Program-made: the position numbers and the translations under genes | The notes under the pieces: generated by a model | Database searches by the model: none | The model's input: only the letters and a program-made list of their open reading frames with translations | What the model was told of the DNA's origin: nothing | Shown: positions 21,449 to 32,788 of the stretch, in pieces | Position numbering within the stretch: position 1 is the first letter of the stretch | How the letters are laid out: each line of letters opens with the position of its first letter | Assembly (NCBI RefSeq): GCF_000003195.3 | Contig: NC_012879.2 | Span: 32,812,373-32,876,372 of the forward strand | From: Sorghum bicolor | Taxonomy: Eukaryota; Streptophyta; Magnoliopsida; Poales; Poaceae | Direction of reading: 5' to 3' | Length of the DNA: 64,000 bases

Positions 21449-24400
21449 TGTAACACCCTAGGTGTTAAGCATGCACTTAGTCTCATCAAAGTCATGCATA
21501 AGCATTTCCATCAAGCATAAGCATCATGAGCATGACACTCTTTTCAAATTATGCTTTTATGTGCTTCATTTCATAAGTTTTAAATATGTTAAAAATGTGG
21601 TGCTTGCTTCTAAAATTGTGAAAAATTCAAATTAGGTTGATTTATGTGTGAGAAGAATTTAGAATATTTTTGTGCAATTTTTGGAGCTATGAAATTTGAG
21701 AAATGGGATTTATACAAAAATATCCAAAAAGAATTTATTTAAAACCTAGAACTGAGTTTTAACTTGTAATTCAAATTTTGTTTGGAATTTGGTCTTGCTT
21801 GTCAAAGCAAAGGTGTAGAGTTTTTAATTTGGAACAATTTTGTTTTTGGGAGCAAGAGGTGAAAATGCTTTTTGGCTGGTCCAAATAATTTTAGAAAGGA
21901 ATTTGGAAAAAGAATTAAAAAAAAAGGGGGGAGCTGTTCACTGGCGGGCCGGCGCCAACCAACAGGCCCAGCCAGCGAAGCCAGCCCAGGCCGACCGCGC
22001 CGCGTCCACCCCCTCCCCGCGCGCGCTCGGACACGGCCGCGCCGTGCGCGCCCGACCGCGTCAGGCCGACGGCGCCACGTGGACGGCATGCGCTGCTCGC
22101 CGGCGCCACGAACCCCCCCCCCTCCGGTGGGGAAAGGGCCACCTCCCTCGCCATTCTCTCCTCCACCCGGTGCGCGCCCCCTCGCTCTCTCTCGCGCTCT
22201 CCTGCCTCCTCTCCGCGCGCACCGTGCCGCCGCACGCCATTGGAGCTCCCCGAGCTCCGCTCGCCGTGCCCCCGGTACTCCGTCGCCTCTCAGCGCCTCC
22301 TTCCACCTCTCCGAGCTCCGCATTCGTCTCCACGTGCTCGGACGTAGTTTCTTCGCGCAGGTAAGCGGTTCTAGCGAGCCGAATCGCTCGCCGGAGAATC
22401 CGCGGCCTCGCCGGAGCTCTCCGCGGCGTCGGCGTCGCTGGTTTTCCCCCTCCCGAACCTCTCTTGCCTCGCTAGCGCGCGCATTATGGTCGTCGTGGCT
22501 CCCTGAGTCGCGAGAAGCCGCACTCGAGCGCTCTACCGGAGCGTGGTGGCCGGCACCGCTGCGGCAGCGCCGCCGGTCCGCCATTGCCGGTGGCCAACTC
22601 GCTGTGCGGGGTTTCAGGGCGAGTAAAGGGGTGGGATCGAGTCGCAAGAGGGAGGCGAACGTGTTGGTGCCGTTGGTTCCGGCCGAGAGGCATCACCGGC
22701 GGCGAGCCGTCGTCGGGGATCCTCTCCCCTCTCGGTGTCCTGGCCAGCAGGCCCGGCTGGCAGGCGGGTCCGCTCGTCAGCGGCCGCGGGTGCACTGCAC
22801 CGGGTGCACCTAGCAGGTCTCGGGGTGGATTTGATTTATTTTCAGAAAAATAATTTCCAGGAAATGATTTAAATGTTCAAAAATCCATATCTTGATGAAT
22901 ATAGCTCCAAAAATGGTGAAATAAATTTTGGTGTGTTCCTTATTTCCAGATCTATAGCCTAGTATGATTGCATGTCATGTTTGAGTAACTTTCCTGTAAG
23001 AATATAATTAATCCATGTTTTTCCTAAACTTGGAAAATGCATAGTAAATAAAATAGGGTTCAGAAAATGTAAAACTTGTTTTGCTGGCTCTGCATGTGTG
23101 TTTAATCACTGAGAAAATATTGTTACATATTATTTGGTGTATAAATGAATTTATGATAATTTAAATGTTTGCATGGCAGTGCTTTATGATTTTTAATAAT
23201 TAAATGGGTCATGCAATAAATCTGGAAAATTTTGTGGGTGTTTCTTGTGATATTAGACAAATTGTAAAAATATGAAATCTGTTGTTTGACACTTATATCA
23301 CAGTAGGGTGATTATACTTACTTTATTACTTAATCTTTTGATTTTTGTGGCCCAAAATAAGTATCCAAAAATCATGAAAAATTTACAGTAGACTTTATGC
23401 TTAGCTGGTGGTCTCCTGTAATTTTTGTGGAATTTATTGATGAACAGAACTGCATTTGATTTTTTTTATGGGCTTAGAAATGAATAAAGAATACTATGAA
23501 TGGTTGTATATATAGGGTGAATGGAGTAAGTTGGGTTTGGTGTATCTTTGAAGCATCATGGAGGTTGCTGGTTGCATTTGAAAAATAATTATAGAAGAGA
23601 ATGTAATAGATGTTTGATTCAAATGTTTATTCTTGGATGATGTTGACTACCTTGTAATGAACATGACCAGGTGTATCATCCATGCATCATGTCATGGTCC
23701 TTTGGCACTTTCTCATACAAGCATCCACTCGGGCATCTCACACTCCACTCATGAGCATATATGCATCATACAGGCTCGCAGGAGAACGAGGTGGGACCCG
23801 AGGAGCCAGAGGAGCTTCAGGAGCAGGAACCTCCGGAAGCACAGGAACCCGGAGAGGAATTGCAGGAGTGTCCGGATCACCGACCCAGCACGTTTGAGAA
23901 AGGCAAGCCCCGGAGCATTCTAAGTCTCCCTATTCTCGCTAACTTATATAAAGGGCTATACTTGTTCTACTATATTGCATATTAAGTGATAGGAGTTGCC
24001 TGATACCGTTGCTGCATGAGTACTCCTTGTTATTCCTACTCATTCAACTACCTTGTCCTATGTAGATAGGCACGGAGTCTATGCTTAGCTTGCTTAGTTC
24101 GGTAGAAATCGGGTGATCCCCTGTCACCTGCGAGATATAGGTGGATACCTGCTTGATTAAGCATTGGTTGCTCGGGGAAAAGAATAACCAAGTGTGGAAT
24201 GAATTTGGAGACCGGGCAGGGTCTTATGGTGGGTTGACCATGGTGCCCCTGCCTGTGTCGATTAAGGACCGATCGTTGACGGCCCTCTTGTCATGTTGAA
24301 CGCATGCCCCACACTTAGCTGGAAGGATAAGTCGTTCCGACCGCGAAGCCTGAACACTATCCGGGCCGGGAATCGAGCCGCCATGCGCTGTATTGGTGAT

Positions 24401-25405
24401 GGTTGAGGAGAACGACGAGGGCGCGGCGCGCAACCTTGGTATACCTTGGATACCTCGGTCGCCGGAACGGTCCTCGGGTACTGGCGGTGCCTGCCGAACC
24501 CGCGAATTGGTCCTGGATAGTGTAATACGGTGATCTGTAACTCACTTGATCAGTGAGTGTGGTTTGTGTGGGGAATACCTCGCCAGCTGGTTAGAAATCG
24601 ATTCGAATCGCCATCGCTCCTGGATAGTGAGCACTTGACATGAGCCCTGTCCTCGTAGTAAGGACTATGGAACACTTGGGTTAAAATGAAACGGGTTTAT
24701 GACTGCTGTGATGAGGTACTATCATAGTCTCATACTTGCTTGTAATAGTGCAGGTGCAAACCTAGACGATAGGTAATGATACTTTCAATTTGAGCCAATT
24801 AAAAGAAGAAAGACTTATGTAGGTTATGTTAGCGAAATACTGCGGTTTTGCAAAATGGTCGTCAACTACCCCACTATATAGCCTTCATGATCCTTGATGA
24901 GTCTTTATTTTAAGTTTATGACGGGTAAGTCTAGCTGAGTACCTTCTCGTACTCAGGGTTCTATTCCCATGTTGTTTTGCAGATGGTCAAATGTACTATG
25001 GTTATTGCATCCTCTGTCTGTACCCAGCTATGGGTGATGACTAGACCAAGGGCGATGGTCACTCCGTCTCTTCTTTTGCTTTTGTGGGAATGACCGAACT
25101 ATGGCACTGTATCAGACTTATCGTGTGTGTTGTAATTTCAAACTATGAAGCTTCCGCTACTTGAAGAACTTGGTTTGTAATAACTTTAAGCACTCCGATG
25201 TATTTTATGAATATTGTAATCTGGATGTACTTGTGGATGGCGACCGCTAAACTTATTACGATCTTGGCTGTCATGTGATGTGCGGTTTGAAATCCATCGA
25301 GATTTCACGGACTACCGGGATTATATGGGCTTAAGCGTGATAGTTCGACTATGCAAATGGTCACTATTAGGCTTAATCTCTTATAATTTGGTCGGTTCTG
25401 TTACA
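21449..25405 (+). repeat. 3' LTR of element B (3957 bp)
   Basis: TGTAACACCC to TTCTGTTACA, aligned end to end with 10828-14780. Differences are scattered single-base changes and a few homopolymer indels, with a cluster near 22105-22140. It contains the same splice donor (GT at 22361), which could splice read-through transcripts into flanking DNA. Confidence 0.94.
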
Positions 25406-25410
25406 ATGCT
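25406..25410. repeat. Target-site duplication of element B, right copy (ATGCT)
   Basis: Exact repeat of 10823-10827. Confidence 0.92.
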
Positions 25411-26392
25411 CCACCGACCTAAAGGATGAAGAATAACCGTTCAATCAATGTCGGTTTGATCCGACGGCCCAGGTTCACTTGAGGGGACTATAATACCAGA
25501 CCTGGCCCCTGGAGGAGGCACCCCTTGATCATTATTCATTATTCATAGACAGAGCAAAAGCTAGGATTTAGAGATGAGAGCTCTCCTCTCTTCTCTAAAC
25601 TAGAGTAGATCTAGATAGTAGCGAGATGGAGAGCGAAGGAGGATTAGAGGAGAGGCCGGCCTGTCGGTTCTTCCTCCGGTTGTACTTCGCCATGATCAAG
25701 CTCTAATCAAGCTTGCTCATGGGATGACTCTGGTAATCTACTTCTAATTCATTATGCAATTACTAATCATGTATGTTCTGGTTCACAACTCATTTGAGTA
25801 CTTCTAATCTATAGGACCCTATAGGTTAGAGTTGTAGTATAGGTGTAAGCGTGGTGCTTAGACCTAGATTACTTGTGGATATCCCCTGACTAGCTGGATT
25901 GTGTGGTAGGCCGCGTAGGTGACAGTTACGTTGGTCCCCTGTAGTCCACCTCCCGTTAGCAGGACGAGTAGGGTTTATCGGCCTATGGATAAGCATCCTT
26001 TGTGGTGTACTCTTATCACGTGGTTCGTCCCAGACATAGATATACCCCTTTGAAGTAGAGAAACCATAGTTATCCTCTCTATTCTGCTACCATCGCCCAT
26101 ATACTAGAATTGCTCTATTCTCTATTCCCATATTATCACTCACTGTTATCTTACCTTTAATATTGTTCTTATTCGATTCTACCTACACTTATTTACTTAT
26201 CTTGGTTAAGTTAGAGCGTAGATCAGTTCTCCCGTTTCCCTGTGGATACGATAAAACCTTTAACCGGGTAAAAGCTTCAACGGTATCCGTGCGCTTGCGG
26301 ATTATCTGTGTGCGTATAAATACCATAGTACACTCTAGTGCCATGCTGGGGATGACAACCTAGTATTCAAGTGGTGTTAGCAAGTGTCAACA
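25411..26392 (+). repeat. 3' LTR of element A, second part
   Basis: It continues from 10827 and follows the 5' LTR from CCACCGACCTAAAGG to the terminal TCAACA. Confidence 0.92.
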
Positions 26393-26397
26393 CTGCC
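26393..26397. repeat. Target-site duplication of element A, right copy (CTGCC)
   Basis: Exact repeat of 3769-3773. Confidence 0.9.
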
Positions 26398-26881
26398 CTC
26401 GGGTATTTTGAGATGTGCCCATAGGGCCACCAGCCCCTATCGAATGGGGCTCGGACATCCACTTGGATTTACGCGCTTGCAGCTCTCAGGGAATGTCGAT
26501 ACTCGCCCATCGAGGGTAGTACGGCGCTACTCACCCCTCCTCCGAGCGGAAGGATGAATTAGGGACGTAACTACAAGACGAGAAAGAACCTGATCGACCC
26601 TTGTGGGGAAAGGGCTCGGGGGCTTCCTCGCATAATGGGAACAGGCACTACGTGTAAAGAACTCGCAACCTACCCCTCGAATACTCCCGACTATAATATT
26701 CAGGGGTAAAAGCCTTTGAAGGAATGACACCATCCCTCCAAAAGGCTTGGGGGCTACACCCGGCGGGTGCGCTCACGCGCACCCCCCGAAGCAAAAAAGA
26801 AACTTCAAAATAACGAAAATTGCCCCTTAAAGAAGAACCTCTGAAGGAGTGTCTTCACCCCTCCAGAGGCTCGGGGGCTAC
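26398..26881 (+). other. Tat-lineage element Z, 3' spacer and PPT
   Basis: Non-coding continuation of the sequence cut at 3773. It contains two related purine blocks, AGGCTTGGGGGCTAC (about 26742) and AGGCTCGGGGGCTAC (about 26866). The second immediately precedes the LTR start and is the likely PPT, a form common in grass Tat elements. Confidence 0.6.
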
Positions 26882-27150
26882 TGTTGGGTACCATGAAAAG
26901 GGATACCCAAATTCAAGAGATAAAAAACACAAAAAAGGGGAACAAAGCAGAACACCCAATGATCGCTAGGGCTCGGGCACGGGTTCCAACTCGCTCGACC
27001 CCTTGGCCTCGGACGCAAGTTCCGCCTCGCCCGACCCCTCTTGGGCTTGGGCACCAACGCCGCCTCGCCTGAGCCCCCATCTCAGAGCCAGGCTTCCAAC
27101 GCACGGCGCCCGTACCTACGACATGACGGACGCAGTAGCCCCCATACCAC
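26882..27150 (+). repeat. Tat-lineage element Z, 3' LTR start, truncated
   Basis: It begins TGTTGGGTACCATG directly after the PPT. Only 269 bp remain before element C1 starts; no continuation is visible after 40741, so the rest was lost. Confidence 0.6.
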
Positions 27151-28384
27151 TATTGACGGTTCTTAAGTATCAATTTTAATTATCAAATAAACAAGAGAAA
27201 GGACCAATATGCAACCAACACCTAGAATTAGGGTTTGATCTGACAGAATTCCACGAGTTTTGTTGTTTATCTATTTCTGCAGGGGGTTATCAGGAAATAA
27301 GGAAGAAAGGCCCACATGTCGGGATTACATTGAGATATCAACGCACCGCACGATTTTCTACCATCTAGAGGACTCCAGAAGCCACGGGAAGAAACAGAGG
27401 CCGAAAGGGGCCAGGCCCAGGGCGCCCGCCCTGGTGACCTAGGCGCCCGCCCCCTACTGGATTGCATTTAGGACTCTCTTCACACGGGATGTTCCACCGA
27501 CCTATTAGATCAAGGAAAACATAGTACCACCTTGCCCACCGACCCAAAAACGCATAGAGGAGGAGGACTATATAAGGAGACCCCCCTGGCCCCTGGAGAA
27601 GACATGAAGAAATTATCATAGAGATTGAGGGGTGCCCTCAAAGGAAAACCTCTTCTCTAATTAATATTTCTTTTTAGGCTTAGCAACCAATGTAAAGTAG
27701 AAATAGATCTTCTAGTTTCTACTAGACTGAGAGAGATAGAGTGGAGGTGTAGATTGGAGGAAGCCTGGCCTGTCGGTGTCTACTCCAAGCTTGTCCCTGC
27801 GGGATCAAGTTCTCCTAACCCGAAGCTTGCTCCTAAGATTCTTCAGTATTTCGACTTCTAAATTCTAGTAAGTTCTTGTTTTATTGTTCTTCTGGTTTAT
27901 GAGTTTACTTTAATCTCTTCGCATAGAGTTTAGAGTAATCATTGTTGGCGTAAACGTGGTATTTAGGCTGGGGTACTCATAGATATTCCCTAACTAGCTG
28001 GACCGTGGTAGTAGTGAGGAACGTGACAATTCTGAGTTACCTTTGCAGACCATATCTCGTTAGCGGGAAGGATAGGGTTTATAGGTGTGGGTTGAACATC
28101 CTTTGTGGTGTCTAGATTCTGTTAGCCTCCCCAATAGAATAGTAGATCATCCTTACCAAGGTTAGAAGGAGACTACGGTTGCAGTCTTCTCTATTTATCA
28201 CTCACATCGAAAGACATTCTCTGTGCCTAAAGGGTTAGTAGTAATAGACCGGTTAGTCAGATGCACTCTTTCTCCTAGTGGTAAAAAAAGAAATACGATA
28301 CTCTGGATAATTTCCCGGGTGAAGTGCTCACCAATATCCGTGCGCTTGCGGATCAATTCCTTATTGCGTTCCCAAATATCAACA
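27151..28384 (+). repeat. 5' LTR of element C1 (1234 bp)
   Basis: It begins TATTGACGG (normally TGTTGACGG, so one base has mutated) and ends AATATCAACA. The first half is clearly related to A's LTR. Two GGCGCCCGCCC boxes lie at about 27421-27453 and TATATAAG at 27569-27576. Confidence 0.88.
27569..27576 (+). promoter_or_regulatory. LTR TATA box of C1
   Basis: TATATAAG in GGACTATATAAGG. The C2 3' LTR has TATATAGG at 39929-39936. Confidence 0.6.
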
Positions 28385-28392
28385 AGCATTTC

Positions 28393-28410
28393 TGGCGCCG
28401 TTGTCAGGGA
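28393..28410 (+). other. Primer-binding site of C1
   Basis: TGGCGCCGTTGTCAGGGA, 8 nt after the LTR, one base different from element A's site. Confidence 0.75.
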
Positions 28411-28517
28411 GAAAGACGGTTGCTGAGATAACCTTGAGTCTTACTACTAGCTTGTATCTATACTTTTATCTTTTCTTATCTTTTATATTCTTTATTTATT
28501 TTCTTTACTCTTACCTT

Positions 28518-31500
28518 ATGGAAAACCAAAATTCTAAATCGATCCATGAGTCTGCAATCCCTTCAGTAACTGACCTTTTACCATGGGAATCATCACAGCC
28601 TATCCAAACATCCCAGTATAAGTTAAGTTCTAGGTTGATTGCCATGATTCAAAACCGATCTTTTTCGAGAAAGGAAGACGAAAACCCATACCTTCATATT
28701 AGAGATTTTGAGCAAACATGTGATTGTCTTCGCATTTGAAGGCATTTCTGATAAAACTTTACGTTGGAAGCTTTTTCCTTTTTTTTTAAGGGGAGAAGCT
28801 AGACAATGGTACAGTCAGAAGGTAAGTCAACAACAAGTTGAATGGGGAGTTTTACGAGCCAACTTTTGTCTAGATTTCTATTCCCTTGACCGTATAGCCG
28901 ACCATAGACTCGAAGTCCTATCTTTTAAACAAAAAGATAATGAAACTTTGTGAAAATCCTAGAAACGTTTTTCTGATCTTTTAGAATCTGGTCCAAACCT
29001 TAATCTTGAAGACCCTGTTCTTTTATTCCACTTTTTTCGAGGTCTTCAGAAAAATCACAAACAAATGCTACACACAATGTCTTGAGGTTCTTTCTTTCGG
29101 ATCCCTACTGATGAAGCAAGAGTGATCCTAGATAGAATCCTAGAAGCTGAAATGGATAACACCCTTCATGATGAAACCTACGAAGTCGAAGTAGACACTC
29201 TGCCAAATTCTTTATCTACTTTAGCTATCCCAAGTTCTGAGCCACAAGAGGAAGAAATTCCACCACCGGACTTCAAGCTGGATATAGAATCTGATCTTTT
29301 TGCCAATTTTGGAAATATTTCAAACTACCATTCTATTGACAAACCCCAAAACGGCCAGTTTAGCATTTATTTGCCAAGTGAATATCAATTGAGAGAGCTT
29401 GTCTCAGTAATGAGTAGCGAATGGTTGGAGGAATCAGAGCTTTCCTCTGATGTGATCCGTTTGGACACACCCTCTATAACTATACGCTGTGCTTATAATT
29501 GTGATCGATTTAATGCTCTTTATAATCCAGTTGTGGGGATCAACATCATGTCTGAATCTTTTGCACTTAAACTATTTAAAAATCTTGTCTTAACCCCCAC
29601 AACAAAGGTCATAAAGGAATCTTCAGGACGATTAGTCCCCAGTCTTGGAATTATTAATGTCCTACCTCTTACGGTAGAAGGCTCCATGGTTCATTTAAAC
29701 TTCTATATCTTTGATACATGGGACTTTGACCTGTTGATAGGACAACCTTTTAGAAGACTCCTTTATGAAGGTCATACTGGAAAGCTACACATTTCTTTTG
29801 GAAAAACCATTAAATTCCCAATAACAATTTCACACTCCTTAAACAATAAGGCCTAGTCATATCTTTTGCCTGATCCTATGGAGGAGGTAAAGGCTGCATC
29901 TCTAGAGCTTTTAGAAGAATCAGACTTAGAAGATGAAACTCCTTTCTTCACTGAAGAAGAAACCGAACCTTCTGAACCTGAACCCTTAGATGAGTTTGCA
30001 GAAACACCTAGACCCCCCATAGAGCTTAAAACTTTACCACCCGGTCTTACCTATGCTTTCCTAAACAATAATCCAGAGTTTCATGTGATCATTAGCGATA
30101 AACTCACTCAGGATCAAACTCTGCGATTAATGACCATTCTTGAGAAACATCACTCAGTTTTTGGCTACTCACTCCAAGATCTTACAGAAATCAGTCCTAT
30201 GATTTGTACCCATCGTATTCCAACAGATCCTTCTGTCTCACCTTCTCGAGAACCCCAACGTCGACTTAATAACTCTATGAGAGAGGTTGTTAAAAAGGAA
30301 GTTATAAAGTTGCTGCATGCAGGGATTATATATCCTATGCCGCACAGTGAGTGGGTAAGCCCAGTACAAGTTGTGCCTAAAAAGGGAGGCAAGGCTGTTA
30401 TTATGAATGAAAAGAACGAGCTAATTCCGCAACGCACCGTCACAGGATGGCGGATGTGCATAGACTATAGAAAACTAAACAAAGCCACGAGAAAGGATCA
30501 CTTTCCTTTACTTTCATAGATGAGATGCTAGAGCGGTTAGCGAACCATTCGTTCTTTTGTTTCTTAGATGGATATTCAGGGTATCATCAGATCCCGATCC
30601 ATCCCGATGATCAAAGCAAAACCACTTTTACATGCCCATATGGAACTTATGCTTACCATAGAATGTCTTTTGGGTTATGTAATGCACCAGCTTCTTTTCA
30701 AAGATGCATGATGTCTATATTTTCTGATATGATTGAAGAGATTATGGAAGTTTTCATGGATGATTTCTCTGTTTATGGAAAAACATTTGATAGTTGTCTT
30801 GAAAACTTAGACAAGGTTTTGCAAAGATGTGAAGAAAAGAACTTAGTCCTTAATTGGGAAAAATGTCATTTTATGGTTAGAGAAGGAATAGTGCTGGGAC
30901 ACTTAGTGTCTGAAAGAGGTATTGAGGTAGACAAAGCTAAAATTGAAGTAATTGAACAACTACCTCCACCTGTGAATATAAAAGGAATTCGAAGCTTTCT
31001 TGGCCATGCTGGTTTTTATCGTAGATTCATAAAAGATTTTTCATTTATTGCTAGACCACTTACTCTTTTGCTAGCCAAGGATGCTCCTTTCGAATTTGAT
31101 GATGCATGTCTAACATCTTTCAATTTATTAAAGAAAGCACTCATCTCTGCACCAATCATTCAACCCCCTGATTGGTCGTTACCTTTTGAAATTATGTGTG
31201 ATGCTAGTGATTATGCTGTAGGGGCAGTTTTAGGACAAACTAAAAATAAGAAGCATCATGCAATTGCTTATGCCAGTAAAACTTTGACAGGAGCTCAACT
31301 TAATTATGCGACCACTGAAAAAGAGCTTCTGGCTGTTGTCTTTGCCATTGATAAATTTAGATATTATTTAATTGGAGCTAAAATAATTGTTTACACTGAT
31401 CATGCTGCACTAAAATATTTGCTCACTAAAAAAGATGCTAAACCTTGCCTCATTAGATGGATCTTATTACTCCAAGAATTTGACTTAGAAATAAAAAATA

Positions 31501-32053
31501 AAAAGGGAGTAGAAAATTCTGTTGCTGATCACTTGTCTAGAATGTATTTTAAGAGTCCACAGGAAACCCCCATCAATGATTCACTCCGGGACGACATGCT
31601 CTACAGGATTAACAGGTCTGACCCCTGGTATGCAGATATTGTTAATTTTATGGTTATAGGGTATGTACCACCAGGAGCAAACAAGAAGAAGCTTATTCAA
31701 GAAAGTCGTTCACATATATGGGATGAGCCATACCTCTTCCGAGTATGCTCTGATGGCTTACTTAGGAGATGTGTGACCACTGAGGAAGGATGGAAGATCA
31801 TCGATAGATGTCAATCATCACCATATGGAGGTCACTATGGAGCATTCCGGACACATTCAAAGATCTGGCAGTGTGGATTCTACTGGCCTACAATGTATGA
31901 AGATAAGAAGCAATATATCAGAAGATGTGGGCCATGTCAAAGGCACGGAAACATAAATACAAGGGATGCAATGCCACTCACCAACAACCTTCAGATTGAG
32001 CTCTTTGATGTCTAGGGAATAGACTACATGGGTCCATTTCCTCCATCAAAGAA
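28518..32053 (+). pseudogene. gag-pol: Gag-pol of C1, decayed and truncated within integrase
   Basis: It starts [12 protein letters not shown] at ATG 28518 and aligns with C2 throughout. Damage relative to C2 includes an extra T at about 28735 (frameshift), GGG to TGA at about 28951, TAG at about 28961, TGA at about 29083, GAG to TAG at 29854, an indel at about 30515 and TGG to TAG at about 32013. Gag, the protease-like region, RT (FMDDFS), RNase H and the integrase zinc finger are still recognisable. Sequence ends at the integrase GIDYMG block, where C2's LTR begins. Confidence 0.9.
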
Positions 32054-32655
32054 ACTCCAAGCTTGTACCTGCGGGATCAAGTTCTCCTAACCCGAAGCTT
32101 GCTCCTAGGATTCTTCAGTAATTCGACTTCTAAATTCTAGTAAGTTCTTGTTTTATTGTTCTTATGGTTTATGAGTTTACTTTAATCTCTTCGCGTAGAG
32201 TTTAGAGTAATCATTGCTAGCGTAAACGTGGTGTTTAGGCTGGGGTACTCATAGATATTCCCTGACTAGCTGGACCGTGGTAGTAGTGAGCAACGTGACA
32301 ATTCCGAGCTACCTTTGTAGATCACATCTCGTTAGCAGGAAGGATAGGGTTTATAGGTGCGGGTCGAACATCCTTTGTGTTGTCTAGATTCCGTTAGCAT
32401 CCCCATTAGAACAGTAGATCATCCTTACCAAGGTTAGAAGGAGACTACGGTTGCAGTCTTCTCTATTTATCACTCACATCAAAAGACATTCTTTGTGCCT
32501 AAAGGTTAGTAGTAATAGACCGGTTAGTCAGATGCACTCTTTCTCCTAGTGGTAAAAAAATAAATACGATACTCTAGATAATTTCCTGGGTGAAGTGCTC
32601 ACCGATATCCGTGCGCTTGCGGATCAATTCCTTATTGCGTTCCCAAATATCAACA
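32054..32655 (+). repeat. Partial 5' LTR of C2 (last ~600 bp)
   Basis: It starts abruptly at ACTCCAAGCTTG in mid-LTR and ends ATATCAACA, followed by a PBS. It is nearly identical to 40143-40741. Confidence 0.88.
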
Positions 32656-32663
32656 AGCATTTC

Positions 32664-32681
32664 TGGTGCCGTTGCCGGGGA
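32664..32681 (+). other. Primer-binding site of C2
   Basis: TGGTGCCGTTGCCGGGGA, 8 nt after the LTR end. Confidence 0.75.
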
Positions 32682-32788
32682 GAAAGACGGTTGCTGAGAT
32701 AACCTGAGTCTTGCTACTAGCTTGTATCTATACTTTTATCTTTTCTTATCTTTTATATCCTTTATTTATTTTTCTTTACTCTTACCTT

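Larger units (their letters stand above)
10828..25405 (+). mobile_element. Element B: complete Tekay/Del-type chromovirus (Ty3) with extra ORF1
   Basis: A 14,578-bp element flanked by ATGCT. LTRs of 3953 and 3957 bp enclose a PBS, ORF1 with a histone-H3-like tail, gag-pol with C-terminal chromodomain, and a PPT. By eye the LTRs differ at roughly 40 sites (about 1%), which would mean insertion within the last several hundred thousand years at commonly used grass LTR rates. ORF1 is intact; gag-pol has three TAG stops. Confidence 0.93.
3774..26392 (+). mobile_element. Element A: gag-only non-autonomous LTR retrotransposon (TR-GAG type), containing nested element B
   Basis: Two LTRs (TGTTGA...TCAACA), a PBS, one gag ORF and a PPT are bounded by the 5-bp repeat CTGCC. 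Without B and its TSD the element is about 8.0 kb. There is no protease, RT, RNase H or integrase. The LTR ends, PBS and gag resemble those of the C elements at 27151-40741, so A is probably mobilised by that family. By eye the LTRs differ at roughly 20 positions plus two indels, older than B's LTR pair, as nesting requires. Confidence 0.88.

Noticed and set aside
27151..27155. Using ACCAC as a matched TSD for the C1/C2 composite
   Set aside because: The right flank is CTTAC, so the two ends do not come from one insertion.
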